A stretch of 64,000 nucleotides of DNA. Source: Dryocola sp031988645. GTDB lineage: Bacteria; Pseudomonadota; Gammaproteobacteria; Enterobacterales; Enterobacteriaceae. A program made the position numbers and the translations under genes. The number at the start of each line of letters is the position of its first letter. The first letter of the stretch is position 1. This document shows positions 18,375 through 28,063 of this stretch, in pieces. The DNA lies in assembly GCF_051307045.1 (NCBI RefSeq), contig NZ_CP150452.1, positions 1,488,001-1,552,000 of the forward strand, given 5' to 3'. The notes under the pieces are model-generated. The model was given only the letters and a program-made list of their open reading frames with translations. It had not been told where the DNA came from and did no database searches.

Positions 18375-20049
18375 ATGACTGAATCTTTCGCTCAACTTTT
18401 TGAAGAATCCCTGAAAACAATCGAAACCCGTCCGGGTTCCATCGTTCGTGGCGTTGTTGTTGCTATCGACAAAGACGTAGTACTGGTTGACGCCGGTCTG
18501 AAATCTGAGTCTGCCATTCCGGCTGAGCAATTCAAAAACGCTGCTGGCGAACTGGAAATCCAGGTTGGCGACGAAGTTGACGTTGCTCTGGACGCAGTTG
18601 AAGATGGCTTCGGCGAAACCCTGCTGTCCCGTGAAAAAGCTAAGCGTCACGAAGCCTGGATCACGCTGGAAAAAGCTTACGAAGAAGCTGAGACTGTGGT
18701 CGGTGTTATCAACGGCAAAGTTAAAGGTGGCTTCACTGTTGAGCTGAACGGTATTCGCGCGTTCCTGCCAGGTTCCCTGGTCGACGTTCGTCCGGTTCGC
18801 GACACTCTGCACCTCGAAGGCAAAGAGCTTGAGTTCAAAGTAATCAAGCTTGACCAGAAACGTAACAACGTTGTTGTTTCACGCCGTGCTGTTATCGAAT
18901 CTGAAAACAGCGCAGAACGCGATCAGCTGCTGGAAAACCTGCAGGAAGGCATGGAAGTTAAAGGTATCGTTAAGAACCTCACTGACTACGGTGCATTCGT
19001 TGATCTGGGCGGCGTTGACGGGCCTGCTGCACATCACTGACATGGCATGGAAACGCGTTAAGCATCCAAGCGAAATCGTGAACGTTGGCGACGAAATCAC
19101 TGTTAAAGTGCTGAAGTTCGACCGCGAGCGTACCCGTGTTTCCCTGGGCCTGAAACAGCTGGGCGAAGATCCATGGGTAGCTATCGCTAAGCGTTACCCG
19201 GAAGGGACTCGTCTGACTGGCCGCGTGACCAACCTGACCGACTACGGCTGCTTCGTTGAAATCGAAGAAGGCGTTGAAGGCCTGGTGCACGTTTCCGAAA
19301 TGGACTGGACCAACAAAAACATCCACCCATCCAAAGTTGTTAACGTTGGTGACGTAGTGGAAGTGATGGTTCTGGATATCGACGAAGAACGTCGTCGTAT
19401 CTCCCTGGGCCTGAAACAGTGCAAAAACAACCCATGGCAGCAGTTCGCTGAGACCCACAACAAAGGCGACCGCGTTGAAGGTAAAATCAAGTCTATCACT
19501 GACTTCGGTATCTTCATCGGCCTGGACGGCGGCATCGACGGCCTGGTTCACCTGTCTGACATCTCCTGGAACGTTGCAGGCGAAGAAGCAGTGCGTGAAT
19601 ACAAAAAAGGCGACGAAATCGCAGCTGTGGTTCTGCAGGTTGACGCAGAGCGCGAGCGTATCTCCCTGGGTGTTAAACAACTCGCAGAAGATCCGTTCAA
19701 CAACTACGTTGCGCTGAACAAGAAAGGTACTATCGTTACTGGTAAAGTAACGGCAGTTGACGCGAAAGGTGCTACAGTTGAATTAGCAGACGGCGTAGAA
19801 GGCTACCTGCGTGCTTCTGAAGCTTCCCGTGACCGCGTTGAAGATGCAACTCTGGTTCTGAACGTTGGCGACGATGTTGAAGCTAAATTCACCGGCGTCG
19901 ATCGTAAAAACCGTGTTGTAAGCCTGTCTGTTCGTGCTAAAGACGAAGCTGACGAGAAAGATGCAATTGCGACTGTTAACAACAAACAGGAAGAAGGCAA
20001 CTTCTCTAACGCAATGGCTGAAGCATTCAAAGCAGCTAAAGGCGAGTAA
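18375..20049 (+). CDS. rpsA: 30S ribosomal protein S1, frame broken at 19020
   Basis: S1 binds mRNA leaders on the 30S subunit and is essential in E. coli. The ATG at 18375 gives MTESFAQLFEESLKTIETRPGSIVRG; an in-frame ATG five codons earlier is not used in the family. Six S1 repeats are visible, the four C-terminal ones highly alike (GLVHVSEMDW, GLVHLSDISW). The frame breaks in repeat 3 at GACGGGCCTG (19018-19027; expected GACGGCCTG, GGVDGLLHITDMAW), and deleting one G restores about 557 residues. The extra base carries the GGCC signature and cannot be a tolerated mutation. A terminator follows. Confidence 0.96.
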
Positions 20050-20067
20050 TCGTCCGAGCGCTAAATC

Positions 20068-20090
20068 AGGGCGGCTACGGCCGCCCTTGT
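20068..20090 (+). terminator. Hairpin after rpsA
   Basis: AGGGCGGC (20068-20075) and GCCGCCCT (20080-20087) pair perfectly around TACG, followed by TGTT. The T-run is short, so termination may be partial before ihfB. Confidence 0.7.
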
Positions 20091-20139
20091 TCGATTGATA
20101 GCTGTAAGCTAATTTTCCTGAAAGGAAACCGGAGGAAAC

Positions 20140-20427
20140 ATGACCAAGTCAGAATTAATAGAAAGACTTGCAACCCAGCAATCTCATATTCCCGCTAAGG
20201 CTGTGGAAGACGCCGTAAAAGAGATGCTGGAGCATATGGCCTCTACGCTTGCCCTTGGCGAGCGCATTGAAATCCGGGGTTTCGGCAGCTTCTCATTACA
20301 CTATCGCGCTCCTCGCACCGGACGTAACCCTAAAACCGGCGATAAAGTGGATCTGGAAGGTAAATACGTTCCGCACTTTAAACCGGGCAAAGAGCTACGT
20401 GACCGCGCCAATATTTACGGCAATTAA
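20140..20427 (+). CDS. ihfB: Integration host factor subunit beta
   Basis: Small DNA-bending protein that pairs with IHF-alpha. At 95 residues it is one longer than E. coli. Family features: MTKSELIERLATQQSHIPAKAVEDAVKEMLEHMA helices, ERIEIRGFGSFSLHYR, and the beta-arm RTGRNPKTGDKVDLEGKYVPHFKPGKELRDR with the proline that intercalates DNA. The ribosome site GGAGG is strong. It follows rpsA after 90 bases and ends at a strong terminator. Confidence 0.98.
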   Translation: MTKSELIERLATQQSHIPAKAVEDAVKEMLEHMASTLALGERIEIRGFGSFSLHYRAPRTGRNPKTGDKVDLEGKYVPHFKPGKELRDRANIYGN

Positions 20428-20446
20428 GTCTTCGGATTTAACCGTT

Positions 20447-20476
20447 AAAAACGGCACCTGCGGGTGCCGTTTTTTT
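20447..20476 (+). terminator. ihfB terminator
   Basis: AACGGCACC and GGTGCCGTT form a stem around TGCG, followed by eight T's, about 20 bases past the stop. Confidence 0.92.
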
Positions 20477-20599
20477 TATGCCTGCGGCCCAGGCGTTTCG
20501 GCTTTGCTCGCATATATCCTGAAAAATTAACTTCCTTCCTGAAAAGCTTCGGAACCCCTCCCGCAGATTTATCTAACGCCAGCTGACGCTGAATCTCTG

Positions 20600-22909
20600 A
20601 TGCCCCACACTGCCCCGAACAAGGAGGCTGCTGTGGTTTCTCTACCAGGGTTGTGCCTTAGCGCCGTAGCCGGCATGTTACCGCTGCTATGGCTGGCAAA
20701 AATTCCCGAACTCTCGACCATTGTATTACTGCTGGCGGCTGCGCTATGCCTTGCGGTTTTCAGATTGCGGGCGCTGCGTTATCCGGCGATCGCTGTAATC
20801 TGCTGCTGCTGGGGTTTGTTGTCGGCCAAAGAAAGCCTGATGCCCTTTGAACGCTGGATACAAAAACCAGTCACGGCCCGGGTTGTTATCACCGGTACCG
20901 ACGGCGCGCAGAATCATGAGCTACAGCTTGTGCGGAAAGATAAACACTATCTCTTTCCGCCGCCGGGCGTGGTGCTCAGAGGCGTTTATCTGCCCGAGCC
21001 CGCCTGCGCGGGCCAAAAATGGCTGATGACGCTGCGTTTGCGGCCGGTCCACGGGCAGCTAAACGAGGGGGGATTTGATAGCCAGCGCTACGCGCTGGCA
21101 CAGCATTTGCCGCTGCGCGGACGGCTGGTTAAAGCGCAGCGGCTGAGTGAAGGATGCTCGCTGCGCGCCCGATGGATAAATGCGGTCAGTGACGCAACCT
21201 CATCATTAACCTGGCAGGGGATCATTCTTGCCCTGGGATTTGGCGAGCGCACGGTAATGAGCGCAGAAGTAAAAAATATTCTGCGCCATACCGGTACCGC
21301 ACATCTGATGGCGATATCCGGGCTGCACATTTCGCTGGCCGCGGGAGTAGGCTGGCTGTTTGCCCGAGCCCTGCAATTTTTTCTTCCCGCGCACCTTATT
21401 CATTTTCGAATGCCGCTGCTCGCGAGCCTGTTTACCGCCGGGGTTTGCACCTGGCTTGCGGGCAGCAATCCACCGGCGGTAAGAACTTTTATCGGGCTGA
21501 CTATCTGGCTGTCGCTGCGCCTGAGCGGCCGACAGTGGTCAGGCTGGGATGTATGGATCTGCTGTATGGCCGGGATCCTGCTTTACGATCCCTTAACGGT
21601 ATTGTCCGACAGCTTCTGGCTTTCCGTACTCGCCGTGGCCGGAATCATTTTCTGGTATCAGTGGATGCCGCTGCCGCGTCGGGTCGCGCGCTGGCGATGG
21701 TTTTACCGCCATCTGGCGAGCCTGGTCTATTTACAGGCCGGCATCACGTTGCTTTTACTGCCGCTGCAGGTTTTTATATTCCACGGGCTTAGCGTAAACG
21801 CCCTGCCGGCAAATCTGTTAGCCGTGCCCTTTGTCTCCTTTGTCATCACGCCGCTGCTGCTGCTGGGCCTGATAGTGACGAGCGTTCCCTGGCTGGGAGT
21901 AAACCTGTGGCGGCTGGTCGACCTGCTGATTGAACAGCTGTTTATTTTCCTTAAGCATCTTCCCGGCGGCTGGCAGGAGCTGGACGAACGTTTCCAGGCG
22001 GCCAGTTTTCTCGGCTGGGCAGTCGTGGGCGTTTACCGCCTGTCTTTGTGGCGAAGCCTTCCGGCGGCAACCGGCGTGCTGGCGACGGTGCTGATAGCTT
22101 TTAGCTCCCGTTTGCCTGAGAAAAAAGACGGCCGGGCGTGGGAGATTACCATGCTGGATACCGGACACGGGCTGGCGGTGGCCATCGTCCGCCATGGGAA
22201 AGCGCTTTTATACGACACGGGAAATGCCTGGCCCGGCGGGGACGCGGCGCTGCAGGTCATCATCCCCTGGCTGCGCTGGCATAATCTCACCCCCGAAGCC
22301 GCGATTATTAGCCACGAACATCTCGATCATCGTGGCGGGCTTATCAGCCTGCAGCAGGCCTGGCCGCAAATGACGGTGCGCAGCCCGCTTCGCTGGGAAA
22401 AGCATCTTCCCTGTTTTCAGGGGCAGAAGTGGCAATGGCAGGGCCTGGATTTTACCGTCCACTGGCCGCCCGCTGAGCGGCGATCGCAGGGTAATAACGG
22501 CTCCTGCGTGGTGATGGTCAGCGATGGCCGTTTCCGGCTACTGTTAACCGGTGATGTGGAAGCACCGGCAGAACTGTCTATGCTCAGGAGGCAGTGGGGC
22601 GCTTTACGGGCTGATATTGTTCAGGTGCCCCACCACGGCAGCCGCACCTCATCCAGCGCGCCGCTCCTGCGGGCCGTTTCAGGGAAGGCGGCGCTGGCTT
22701 CGGTTTCCCGTTACAACGCCTGGCGCCTGCCCTCTGCAAAGGTCGTTGAGCGTTACCAAAAACAGGGCTACGCCTGGTATGACACCGCCCATTCCGGCCA
22801 AATTACTATTCGCGTAAACAGTGATAAATGGCAAATCAATGGCTTCAGAGAACAAATAATGCCCCGTTGGTACCATCAGTGGTTTGGCGTAGCCAAGGAT
22901 AATGGGTAG
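20600..22909 (+). CDS. ycaI: ComEC/Rec2-family protein YcaI
   Basis: A 769-residue inner-membrane protein of the competence-channel family, usually annotated as a DNA uptake protein. An N-terminal soluble region (GGFDSQRYALAQHLPLRGRL) precedes the multi-helix Competence domain (GTAHLMAISGLHISLAAGVGW) and a C-terminal metallo-beta-lactamase-like domain (LDTGHGLAVAIVRHGKALLYDTG; SHEHLDHRGGL; VPHHGSRTSSSAPLL). It clearly aligns with E. coli YcaI but is much more diverged than its neighbours. The start is uncertain: ATG 20600 is taken, while GTG near 20633 would drop 11 residues. Natural competence is not shown by this gene alone. Confidence 0.9.
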   Translation: MPHTAPNKEAAVVSLPGLCLSAVAGMLPLLWLAKIPELSTIVLLLAAALCLAVFRLRALRYPAIAVICCCWGLLSAKESLMPFERWIQKPVTARVVITGTDGAQNHELQLVRKDKHYLFPPPGVVLRGVYLPEPACAGQKWLMTLRLRPVHGQLNEGGFDSQRYALAQHLPLRGRLVKAQRLSEGCSLRARWINAVSDATSSLTWQGIILALGFGERTVMSAEVKNILRHTGTAHLMAISGLHISLAAGVGWLFARALQFFLPAHLIHFRMPLLASLFTAGVCTWLAGSNPPAVRTFIGLTIWLSLRLSGRQWSGWDVWICCMAGILLYDPLTVLSDSFWLSVLAVAGIIFWYQWMPLPRRVARWRWFYRHLASLVYLQAGITLLLLPLQVFIFHGLSVNALPANLLAVPFVSFVITPLLLLGLIVTSVPWLGVNLWRLVDLLIEQLFIFLKHLPGGWQELDERFQAASFLGWAVVGVYRLSLWRSLPAATGVLATVLIAFSSRLPEKKDGRAWEITMLDTGHGLAVAIVRHGKALLYDTGNAWPGGDAALQVIIPWLRWHNLTPEAAIISHEHLDHRGGLISLQQAWPQMTVRSPLRWEKHLPCFQGQKWQWQGLDFTVHWPPAERRSQGNNGSCVVMVSDGRFRLLLTGDVEAPAELSMLRRQWGALRADIVQVPHHGSRTSSSAPLLRAVSGKAALASVSRYNAWRLPSAKVVERYQKQGYAWYDTAHSGQITIRVNSDKWQINGFREQIMPRWYHQWFGVAKDNG

Positions 22910-22945
22910 AATATGCGGCTATTTCATCACATGCTGGTTTATTGA

Positions 22946-24695
22946 ATGCATAACGATAAAGATCTCTCCACAATGCAGACCTTCCGTCGCCTATGGCCGA
23001 TGATTGCTCCTTTCAAAGCGGGTCTGATCGTGGCTGGGGTTGCGTTAATTCTCAACGCAGCCAGCGATACCTTTATGCTATCGCTGCTCAAACCGTTACT
23101 GGATGATGGTTTTGGTAAAACGGACAAGTCCGTTTTGTTATGGATGCCGCTGGTCGTCATCGGGCTTATGGTGATGCGCGGCATAACAAGCTACGTTTCA
23201 AGCTACTGTATTTCCTGGGTGTCAGGGCAGGTGGTGATGAACATGCGTCGCCGTCTGTTCAGCCATATGATGGGGATGCCCGTGGCCTTCTTCGATCAGC
23301 AATCGACGGGGACGCTGCTCTCGCGCATTACCTACGATTCTGAGCAGGTTGCGTCTTCTTCTTCCAGCGCGCTGATTACGGTCGTGCGCGAGGGCGCTTC
23401 GATAATCGGCCTGTTTGTGCTGATGTTCTGGTACAGCTGGCAGCTGTCGCTGATTTTGATTGTGCTGGCGCCGATCGTCTCCTTTGCCATCCGCATGGTT
23501 TCTAAACGCTTCCGTAATATCAGCAAGAACATGCAGAACACCATGGGGCAGGTGACCACCAGCGCGGAGCAAATGCTCAAAGGGCATAAAGAAGTGCTGA
23601 TTTTCGGCGGCCAGCAGGTGGAGACTGAACGCTTTAACAAAGTCAGTAACCGCATGCGTCATCAGGGCATGAAGCTGGTATCCGCCTCTTCTATTTCGGA
23701 CCCTATCATTCAGCTTATCGCCTCCCTGGCGCTGGCCTTCGTTCTGTATGCGGCAAGCTTCCCGAGCGTGATGGAAACCCTCACCGCCGGCACCATCACC
23801 GTTGTCTTCTCCTCGATGATTGCCCTGATGCGTCCGCTGAAATCGCTGACCAACGTTAACGCGCAGTTCCAGCGCGGTATGGCGGCCTGTCAGACGCTGT
23901 TCTCAATTCTCGACTCCGAACAGGAAAAAGATGAAGGCAAGCGCACCATTGAGCGTGCGAAAGGCGATCTTGAGTTCAGGGATGTGACCTTCACCTACCC
24001 TGGCCGCGATATTCCTGCGCTGCGCAACATAAGCCTGAATATTCCGGCGGGTAAAATGGTCGCGCTGGTAGGGCGTTCTGGTTCAGGCAAGTCCACTATT
24101 GCCAGCCTGATTACGCGTTTCTACGATATCCAGGAAGGCAATATTCTGATCGACGGCGTGGACGTTCGGGAATACACCCTATCTTCCTTGCGTAACCAGG
24201 TTGCGCTGGTTTCCCAGAACGTGCATCTGTTTAACGACACCATCGCCAACAACATTGCCTATGCCCGCACTGAAAAGTACAGCCGCGAAGATATTGAAAA
24301 GGCGGCGCGTATGGCTTACGCGATGGACTTCATTAACAAGATGGATAACGGTCTGGATACCGTCATAGGTGAGAACGGCGTACTGCTTTCCGGCGGCCAG
24401 CGTCAGCGTATCGCCATTGCCCGCGCGCTGCTGCGCGACAGCCCAATTTTGATTCTGGATGAGGCCCACCTCCGCGCTGGATACGGAATCTGAACGGGCT
24501 ATTCAGGCGGCGCTGGACGAGCTGCAGAAAAACCGTACCTCACTGGTTATCGCGCACCGTCTGTCTACGATTGAGCAGGCCGACGAAATTGTGGTGGTGG
24601 AAGACGGCCGCATCGTGGAACGCGGTCCTCACGCTGAACTGATCGCGCATCGCGGCGTGTACGCTCAGCTGCATAAGATGCAGTTCGGCGAATGA
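22946..24695 (+). CDS. msbA: Lipid A export ATP-binding/permease protein MsbA, frame broken at 24465
   Basis: ABC half-transporter that flips lipid A-core across the inner membrane; essential in E. coli. The start MHNDKDLSTMQTFRRLWPMIAPF and the six-helix membrane domain are intact, then Walker A VGRSGSGKST, signature LLSGGQRQRIAIARALL and Walker B ILILDEA. The frame shifts just after this at GAGGCCCACC (24461-24470; expected GAGGCCACC, DEATSALDTESERA); deleting one C joins it to the final segment, giving about 582 residues. The break would remove the D-loop and H-loop (VIAHRLST). The stop overlaps lpxK by 4 bases. Confidence 0.96.
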
Positions 24696-25675
24696 TAGAA
24701 CGCATCTGGTCGGGGAAATCTTCCCTCTACCTGCTGTTATTGCCGCTCTCCTGGCTGTATGGCCTGGTGAGCGGCGTAATTCGTCTTAGCTGGAAGCTCG
24801 GGCTGCGCAAAGCCTGGCGCGCGCCGGTTCCCGTCGTGGTGGTGGGTAATCTGACCGCAGGCGGCAATGGTAAAACGCCGGTTGTTATCTGGCTTGTCGA
24901 ACAGCTTCAGTCGCGCGGTATTCGCGTGGGCGTGGTGTCCCGCGGCTACGGTGGGAAAGCAGAGCGCTATCCTTTAATACTTACTGTGGATACCGATACC
25001 GCGCAGGCGGGCGATGAGCCGGTATTGATTTATCAACGTACCGGAGCGCCCGTGGCCGTGGCGCCTGAGCGCAGCGCGGCGGTAAAAGCTTTAATCGAGC
25101 ATGCGCAACCGCAGCTTATCATCACCGATGACGGCCTCCAGCACTATGCGCTGGCGCGGGATAAAGAAATCGTCGTGGTGGACGGCGCGCGCCGGTTTGG
25201 CAACGGCTGGTGGCTGCCCGCCGGGCCAATGCGCGAGCGCAGCGGGCGTTTAAAATCCGTGGATGCGGTCATCACCAACGGCGGCGAAGCGCAGGCGGGA
25301 GAAATCGCCATGCGGCTGCAGCCGGGCGATGCCGTCAACCTTCTCAGCGGCGAACGTCGTCCTGCGCAGGAGCTGCACAACGTGGTCGCGATGGCGGGCA
25401 TCGGCCATCCGCCGCGTTTTTTCGCTACGCTAAGACAGTGCGGCGTGACGCCGGTTAACACGGTCGGCCTTGCCGATCATGCGGCGCTGGCGGAAGAGGA
25501 CGTCGTAAAGCTGCTGGAGAAACACCAGACGCTATTAATGACCGAAAAAGATGCGGTTAAATGTCGCGCCTTTGCCGCCAGCCATGAAAACTGGTGGTAT
25601 CTACCGGTCGACGCTTATCTTGCCCAGCCGCAGGCAGAACAGCTGTTGCAAACATTGGTCGCGCTGGTGAAGTAA
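24692..25675 (+). CDS. lpxK: Tetraacyldisaccharide 4'-kinase
   Basis: Membrane-bound kinase that adds the 4'-phosphate to the lipid A precursor. It has 327 residues. An N-terminal hydrophobic helix (SLYLLLLPLSWLYGLVSGVI) is followed by the P-loop VGNLTAGGNGKTP (residues 51-63), VVSRGYGGK, the DDGLQHYAL substrate site and TEKDAVKC. The ATGA overlap with msbA indicates translational coupling; synthesis and export of lipid A are encoded together. Confidence 0.97.
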   Translation: MIERIWSGKSSLYLLLLPLSWLYGLVSGVIRLSWKLGLRKAWRAPVPVVVVGNLTAGGNGKTPVVIWLVEQLQSRGIRVGVVSRGYGGKAERYPLILTVDTDTAQAGDEPVLIYQRTGAPVAVAPERSAAVKALIEHAQPQLIITDDGLQHYALARDKEIVVVDGARRFGNGWWLPAGPMRERSGRLKSVDAVITNGGEAQAGEIAMRLQPGDAVNLLSGERRPAQELHNVVAMAGIGHPPRFFATLRQCGVTPVNTVGLADHAALAEEDVVKLLEKHQTLLMTEKDAVKCRAFAASHENWWYLPVDAYLAQPQAEQLLQTLVALVK

Positions 25676-25722
25676 GCTGTTCAGCGCGTCCGCGCCCTGG
25701 TTGTTGGATGACAGGAAAGATC

Positions 25723-26956
25723 ATGTCTTTACCCTACCTGACCTTACAAGCTGCGCGAAACCTTCACCTTGCCGCGCAGGGGCCTGCTGAACAAGCCGCG
25801 CCGCCGCGCCCGCGCGTCAGACATCAGCAGCACCATCTCGCAGATGTCGCTCCTGCAAATCGATACCATCAATATTGTCGCCCGCAGCCCCTATCTGGTG
25901 CTGTTCAGCCGCCTTGGGCGCTACTCGCCGGACTGGCTCGATAAAGCGTTAGCCGACGGAGAGCTCATCGAATACTGGGCGCACGAGGCCTGTTTTCTGC
26001 CGAAAGAAGATTTCGCCCTGGTGCGCCACCGAATGCTGCAGCCGGAAAATATGGGCTGGAAATACCGGCCGGACTGGATGCTGGAGCATGCGGAAGAAAT
26101 CGAGCGTTTACTCGGCCACATTGCGGAAAATGGCCCGGTTCGCTCGGCGGATTTTGAGCATCCGCGTAAAGGCGCTGGCGGCTGGTGGGAGTGGAAGCCG
26201 CATAAAAAACATCTTGAGGGCCTGTTTACCTGCGGGCGGGTGATGGTCGTTGAGCGGCGCAATTTTCAGCGCGTTTACGACCTTACCGCACGCGTAATGC
26301 CGGACTGGGACGACGAACTGCATCTTATTGAACAGCAGGACGCCGAGCTGAAAATGCTGGAAAACAGCGCCCGCAGCCTGGGGATTTTCCGCCCCGAGTG
26401 GCTGGCTGATTACTACCGCTTACGTCGCATTCCCGTTAACTCCGTCATCAGCGAGTGGGAAAAACAGGAAAAGGTTATTCCTGTCCAGACGGAGAAACTG
26501 GGCGAGATGTGGGTGCATGCTTCATTATTACCCTTGCTGGCGCGCGCGGAACAAAACAGGCTTAAAGCGACCCATAGCGCCGTATTGTCTCCCTTTGATC
26601 CCGTGGTCTGGGATCGCAGGCGCGCGCAGGCGCTGTTTGATTTCTCCTACCGGCTGGAGTGCTATACCCCGGCGGAAAAAAGGAAATACGGTTATTTCGT
26701 TTTGCCGTTGCTGCATCAGGGGGTACTGGTCGGGCGCATGGACGCCAAAATGCATCGTAAACAGGGCGAGCTTGAGGTTATTAGTTTATATCTGGAAGAG
26801 GGTATAAAGCCTGGCGCTTCATTGTTGAAGGGGCTGCACGGCGCAATAACGGAGTTTGCCCTATGGCAGGGCGCTTCACGAATCGTTCTGGGAACTATTC
26901 CCGCCGCCCTGGCTTCCTCGTGGGGAAGCGGCTGGGAAATTAGCCCGGGGAGCTAA
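25723..26956 (+). CDS. ycaQ: DNA crosslink-repair glycosylase YcaQ, frame broken at 25779
   Basis: Winged-helix DNA glycosylase of the HTH_42/AlkZ-like family; E. coli YcaQ unhooks interstrand crosslinks. The start ATG 25723 (MSLPYLTLQAARNLHLAAQG) lies in one frame and the rest (LLNKPRRRARASDISSTISQM) in another, because of an extra G at GCAGGGGCCTG (25776-25786; expected GCAGGGCCTG). Corrected length is about 410 residues. The catalytic QxD-type motif of the family, QIDTIN, is intact, as are RSADFEHPRKGAGGWWEWKPHK and SPFDPVVWDRRRAQALF. It is non-essential, so a true mutation is conceivable here, but the GGCC signature argues for error. Confidence 0.92.
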
Positions 26957-27005
26957 TCAGTTATGTTATCCTGACGCCCTTGATGGCGCCCATTCTGGAG
27001 TATCT

Positions 27006-27188
27006 ATGGAAAGTCGTTTACTTGAAATCATTGCCTGCCCGGTGTGCAACGGCAAACTCTATTTTAATCAGGAAAAGCAGGAGCTTATCTGCAAGCCTGA
27101 TGGCCTGGCCTTCCCGCTACGTGACGGTATTCCGGTGTTGCTGGAAACACAAGCGCGTACTTTGACCCTCGACGAGACGAATCCATGA
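27006..27188 (+). CDS. ycaR: Trm112-family small protein YcaR
   Basis: A 60-residue protein (MESRLLEIIACPVCNGKLYFN) with a CPVC motif at residues 11-14 and the PLRDGIPVLL segment typical of the UPF0434/Trm112 family. Eukaryotic Trm112 is an activator of methyltransferases; a bacterial role is not established. The ATG at 27006 is the family start; longer in-frame sequence upstream overlaps the ycaQ end. The stop overlaps kdsB by 4 bases, so the two are probably translated together. Confidence 0.93.
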   Translation: MESRLLEIIACPVCNGKLYFNQEKQELICKPDGLAFPLRDGIPVLLETQARTLTLDETNP

Positions 27189-27931
27189 GTTTTGTGGCTA
27201 TTATTCCTGCTCGCTATTCGTCCACGCGCCTGCCGGGCAAGCCGTTAAAGGACATCAACGGTAAACCTATGGTGGTACACGTCCTGGAGCGCGCCCGTGA
27301 GTCCGGCGCGGAGCGCATTATCGTCGCCACCGACCACGAAGAGGTAGCTTGCGCGGTAGAAGCCGCCGGTGGCGAAGTGTGCATGACCCGCGCGGATCAT
27401 CAGTCCGGCACCGAACGCCTCGCCGAAGTTATCGAAAAATGCGGCTTTAGCGACGACACCATTATTGTCAACGTGCAGGGCGATGAACCAATGATTCCGC
27501 CGGTCATCATTCGCCAGGTCGCAGAAAATCTGGCTAACTGCCGGGCGGGAATGGCGACGCTCGCCGTACCGATCGAGTCCGCTGAAGAAGCTTTTAATCC
27601 GAACGCGGTTAAAGTGGTGATGGATGCGCAGGGCTACGCTCTGTACTTTTCGCGCGCCACCATTCCCTGGGATCGCGATCGTTTTGCCAGCTCGCGTGAA
27701 AAGATCGGCGATACCTTCCTGCGCCACATCGGCATTTACGGTTATCGCGCGGGCTTTATCCGCCGCTATGTCAGCTGGGAGCCAAGCCAGCTTGAGCAGA
27801 TTGAAATGCTTGAGCAGCTGCGCGTTTTGTGGAACGGCGAAAAAATTCACGTTGCCGTAGCCAAAGAGATCCCCAGCATCGGCGTGGATACGCCGGAAGA
27901 CCTGGAACGCGTCCGCGTAGCGATGCGCTAA
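27185..27931 (+). CDS. kdsB: 3-deoxy-manno-octulosonate cytidylyltransferase (CMP-KDO synthetase)
   Basis: Activates KDO with CTP for the LPS inner core. It has 248 residues, as in E. coli. The nucleotidyltransferase motif FVAIIPARYSSTRLPGKPL begins the protein; NVQGDEPMIPP (metal/substrate site), ATLAVPI, SRATIPWDRD and SIGVDTPEDLERVR are all present. It is coupled to ycaR and ends at a strong terminator. Confidence 0.98.
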   Translation: MSFVAIIPARYSSTRLPGKPLKDINGKPMVVHVLERARESGAERIIVATDHEEVACAVEAAGGEVCMTRADHQSGTERLAEVIEKCGFSDDTIIVNVQGDEPMIPPVIIRQVAENLANCRAGMATLAVPIESAEEAFNPNAVKVVMDAQGYALYFSRATIPWDRDRFASSREKIGDTFLRHIGIYGYRAGFIRRYVSWEPSQLEQIEMLEQLRVLWNGEKIHVAVAKEIPSIGVDTPEDLERVRVAMR

Positions 27932-27948
27932 GCCAGACTTATGCTAAA

Positions 27949-27975
27949 AAGCCGGCCTTCGGGCCGGTTTTTTAT
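27949..27975 (+). terminator. kdsB terminator
   Basis: A 9-bp stem (AAGCCGGCC with GGCCGGTTT, one G-U pair) around TTCG, followed by a T-run, about 18 bases past the stop. Confidence 0.9.
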
Positions 27976-28063
27976 TATCTGAAGACATATTGATCTGAGG
28001 TGATGACTTCTGGCAAAAGCGCGCTCATTATGAAAAGCACAAGGTTCATAGGGGTAACGCGTT

